Below are positions 63,667 through 64,000 of a DNA stretch of 64,000 nt, piece after piece. This stretch comes from Arminella tubonensis. GTDB lineage: Bacteria; Pseudomonadota; Alphaproteobacteria; Rhizobiales; Rhizobiaceae. Within the stretch, counting starts at the first letter, position 1; each line of letters begins with the position of its first letter. Under the pieces are notes generated by a model that was not told the origin of the DNA, did not search any database, and saw only the letters and a list, made by a program, of their open reading frames with translations. The translations under genes and the position numbers were made by a program. Where the stretch lies: contig NZ_PCDP01000003.1 in NCBI RefSeq assembly GCF_003240585.1, positions 62,001 to 126,000 on the forward strand. The letters run 5' to 3'.

Positions 63667-64000
63667 ATGAAACTCCAAAAGACACTGCTCGCGGGCCTGT
63701 TCGGCGCGCTATCATTCGCTGCCGCTTTCACAGCCGATGCTGCTGATAAGAAGGTCGTCGTCGGGTACCAGACCGACGCCCTGCCCTCCTCGGTCGCGAT
63801 CGGCAACGGCGATTTCGCAAAGGCCACCGGCTACGACATCGACTTCCGCAAGTTCAATTCCGGCGCCGATATCTTCGCGGCAATCGCTTCGGGCGACGTG
63901 CAGATCGGATATGTCGGCTCCAGCCCCTTCGCTGCGGCGACGTCGCGCGGGCTTGACGTGAAGGCCTTCTATCTCTCCTCGATTTCGGGGATCGACGAAG
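63667..64000 (+). CDS. tauA: Taurine ABC transporter substrate-binding protein (3' end outside window)
   Basis: 111 codons are seen from ATG 63667. The signal peptide is KLQKTLLAGLFGALSFAAAFTADA. The mature part (KKVVVGYQTDALPSSVAIGNGDFAKATGYDIDFRKFNSGADIFAAIASGDVQIGYVGSSPFAAA) matches TauA-like binding proteins for taurine and related sulfonates. It is followed beyond the edge probably by tauB and tauC. A promoter-like TTGACG lies near 63596. It is on the same strand as ycaO but 264 bases away and is probably a separate operon. Confidence 0.88.
   Translation, partial: MKLQKTLLAGLFGALSFAAAFTADAADKKVVVGYQTDALPSSVAIGNGDFAKATGYDIDFRKFNSGADIFAAIASGDVQIGYVGSSPFAAATSRGLDVKAFYLSSISGIDE

Noticed and set aside
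63667..64000. tauA as sulfur supplier of the YcaO cluster
   Set aside because: A 264-base gap and its own promoter-like sequence suggest a separate operon; adjacency alone is weak.
1..64000. CRISPR arrays, tRNA or rRNA genes, IS elements, prophage
   Set aside because: No regularly spaced repeats, no cloverleaf or rRNA sequence and no transposase or integrase motifs were seen.

Overview
The window looks like chromosomal or large-replicon DNA of an alphaproteobacterium of the Rhizobiaceae (Rhizobium / Agrobacterium / Ensifer type). Reasons: high-GC coding with Rhizobiales-typical proteins (DUF992, NasS/NasT, ExoF/ExoP/ExoY-like polysaccharide genes, the DmmDABC amine pathway), a small RNA with the three-hairpin anti-Shine-Dalgarno form of the rhizobial alpha-r14/NfeR1 family, and many separate ABC uptake systems. 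I saw no phage, IS element, CRISPR array, tRNA or rRNA. All identifications come from reading the sequence; no database search was possible.

Layout. 1-1.1 kb: DUF763 gene, cut by the left edge. 1.3-11.0 kb: a methylated-amine block with an APC permease, Tdm (trimethylamine N-oxide demethylase), Tmm (trimethylamine monooxygenase) and the DmmDABC dimethylamine monooxygenase genes. Together they would take trimethylamine to monomethylamine and pass formaldehyde to tetrahydrofolate. 11.2-11.8 kb: a small ORF and the NfeR1-like sRNA. 11.8-20.2 kb: surface polysaccharide genes (two GT4 transferases, an outer-membrane export protein, a Wzz/BY-kinase protein fused to a GT2 glycosyltransferase, an ExoY-like priming transferase). 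20.6-31.4 kb: nitrate assimilation (nrtABC, nirBD, nasA) with its NasT/NasS regulators and a structured leader before nrtA. 31.9-33.8 kb: queCDE, preceded by a preQ1-I riboswitch that covers the queC ribosome binding site.

33.9-40.6 kb: an RbsABC-type sugar ABC importer with a ketose-3-epimerase-like TIM barrel and a divergent LacI regulator. 40.6-53.1 kb: a long minus-strand operon joining a CUT1-type ABC importer, an ATP-type dihydroxyacetone-family kinase, and a complete soluble PTS relay (EI, HPr, EIIA) with DhaL and DhaK. A frameshifted cupin glucose-6-phosphate isomerase lies at its 3' end. 53.4-57.6 kb: small ordinary genes (DUF992 protein, exported isochorismatase-like protein, rpsU, csp) and an HD-GYP remnant.

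57.6-63.4 kb: the least described part. A TfuA protein, an XRE regulator, a SARP/TPR regulator, a 72-residue protein and a YcaO protein lie in one direction, with a frameshifted phytanoyl-CoA-dioxygenase-like gene divergent to them. TfuA plus YcaO is the hallmark of peptide-backbone thioamidation, so this is the best candidate for an uncharacterised peptide- or protein-modification system. The window ends in the start of a tauA-like taurine-binding protein gene.
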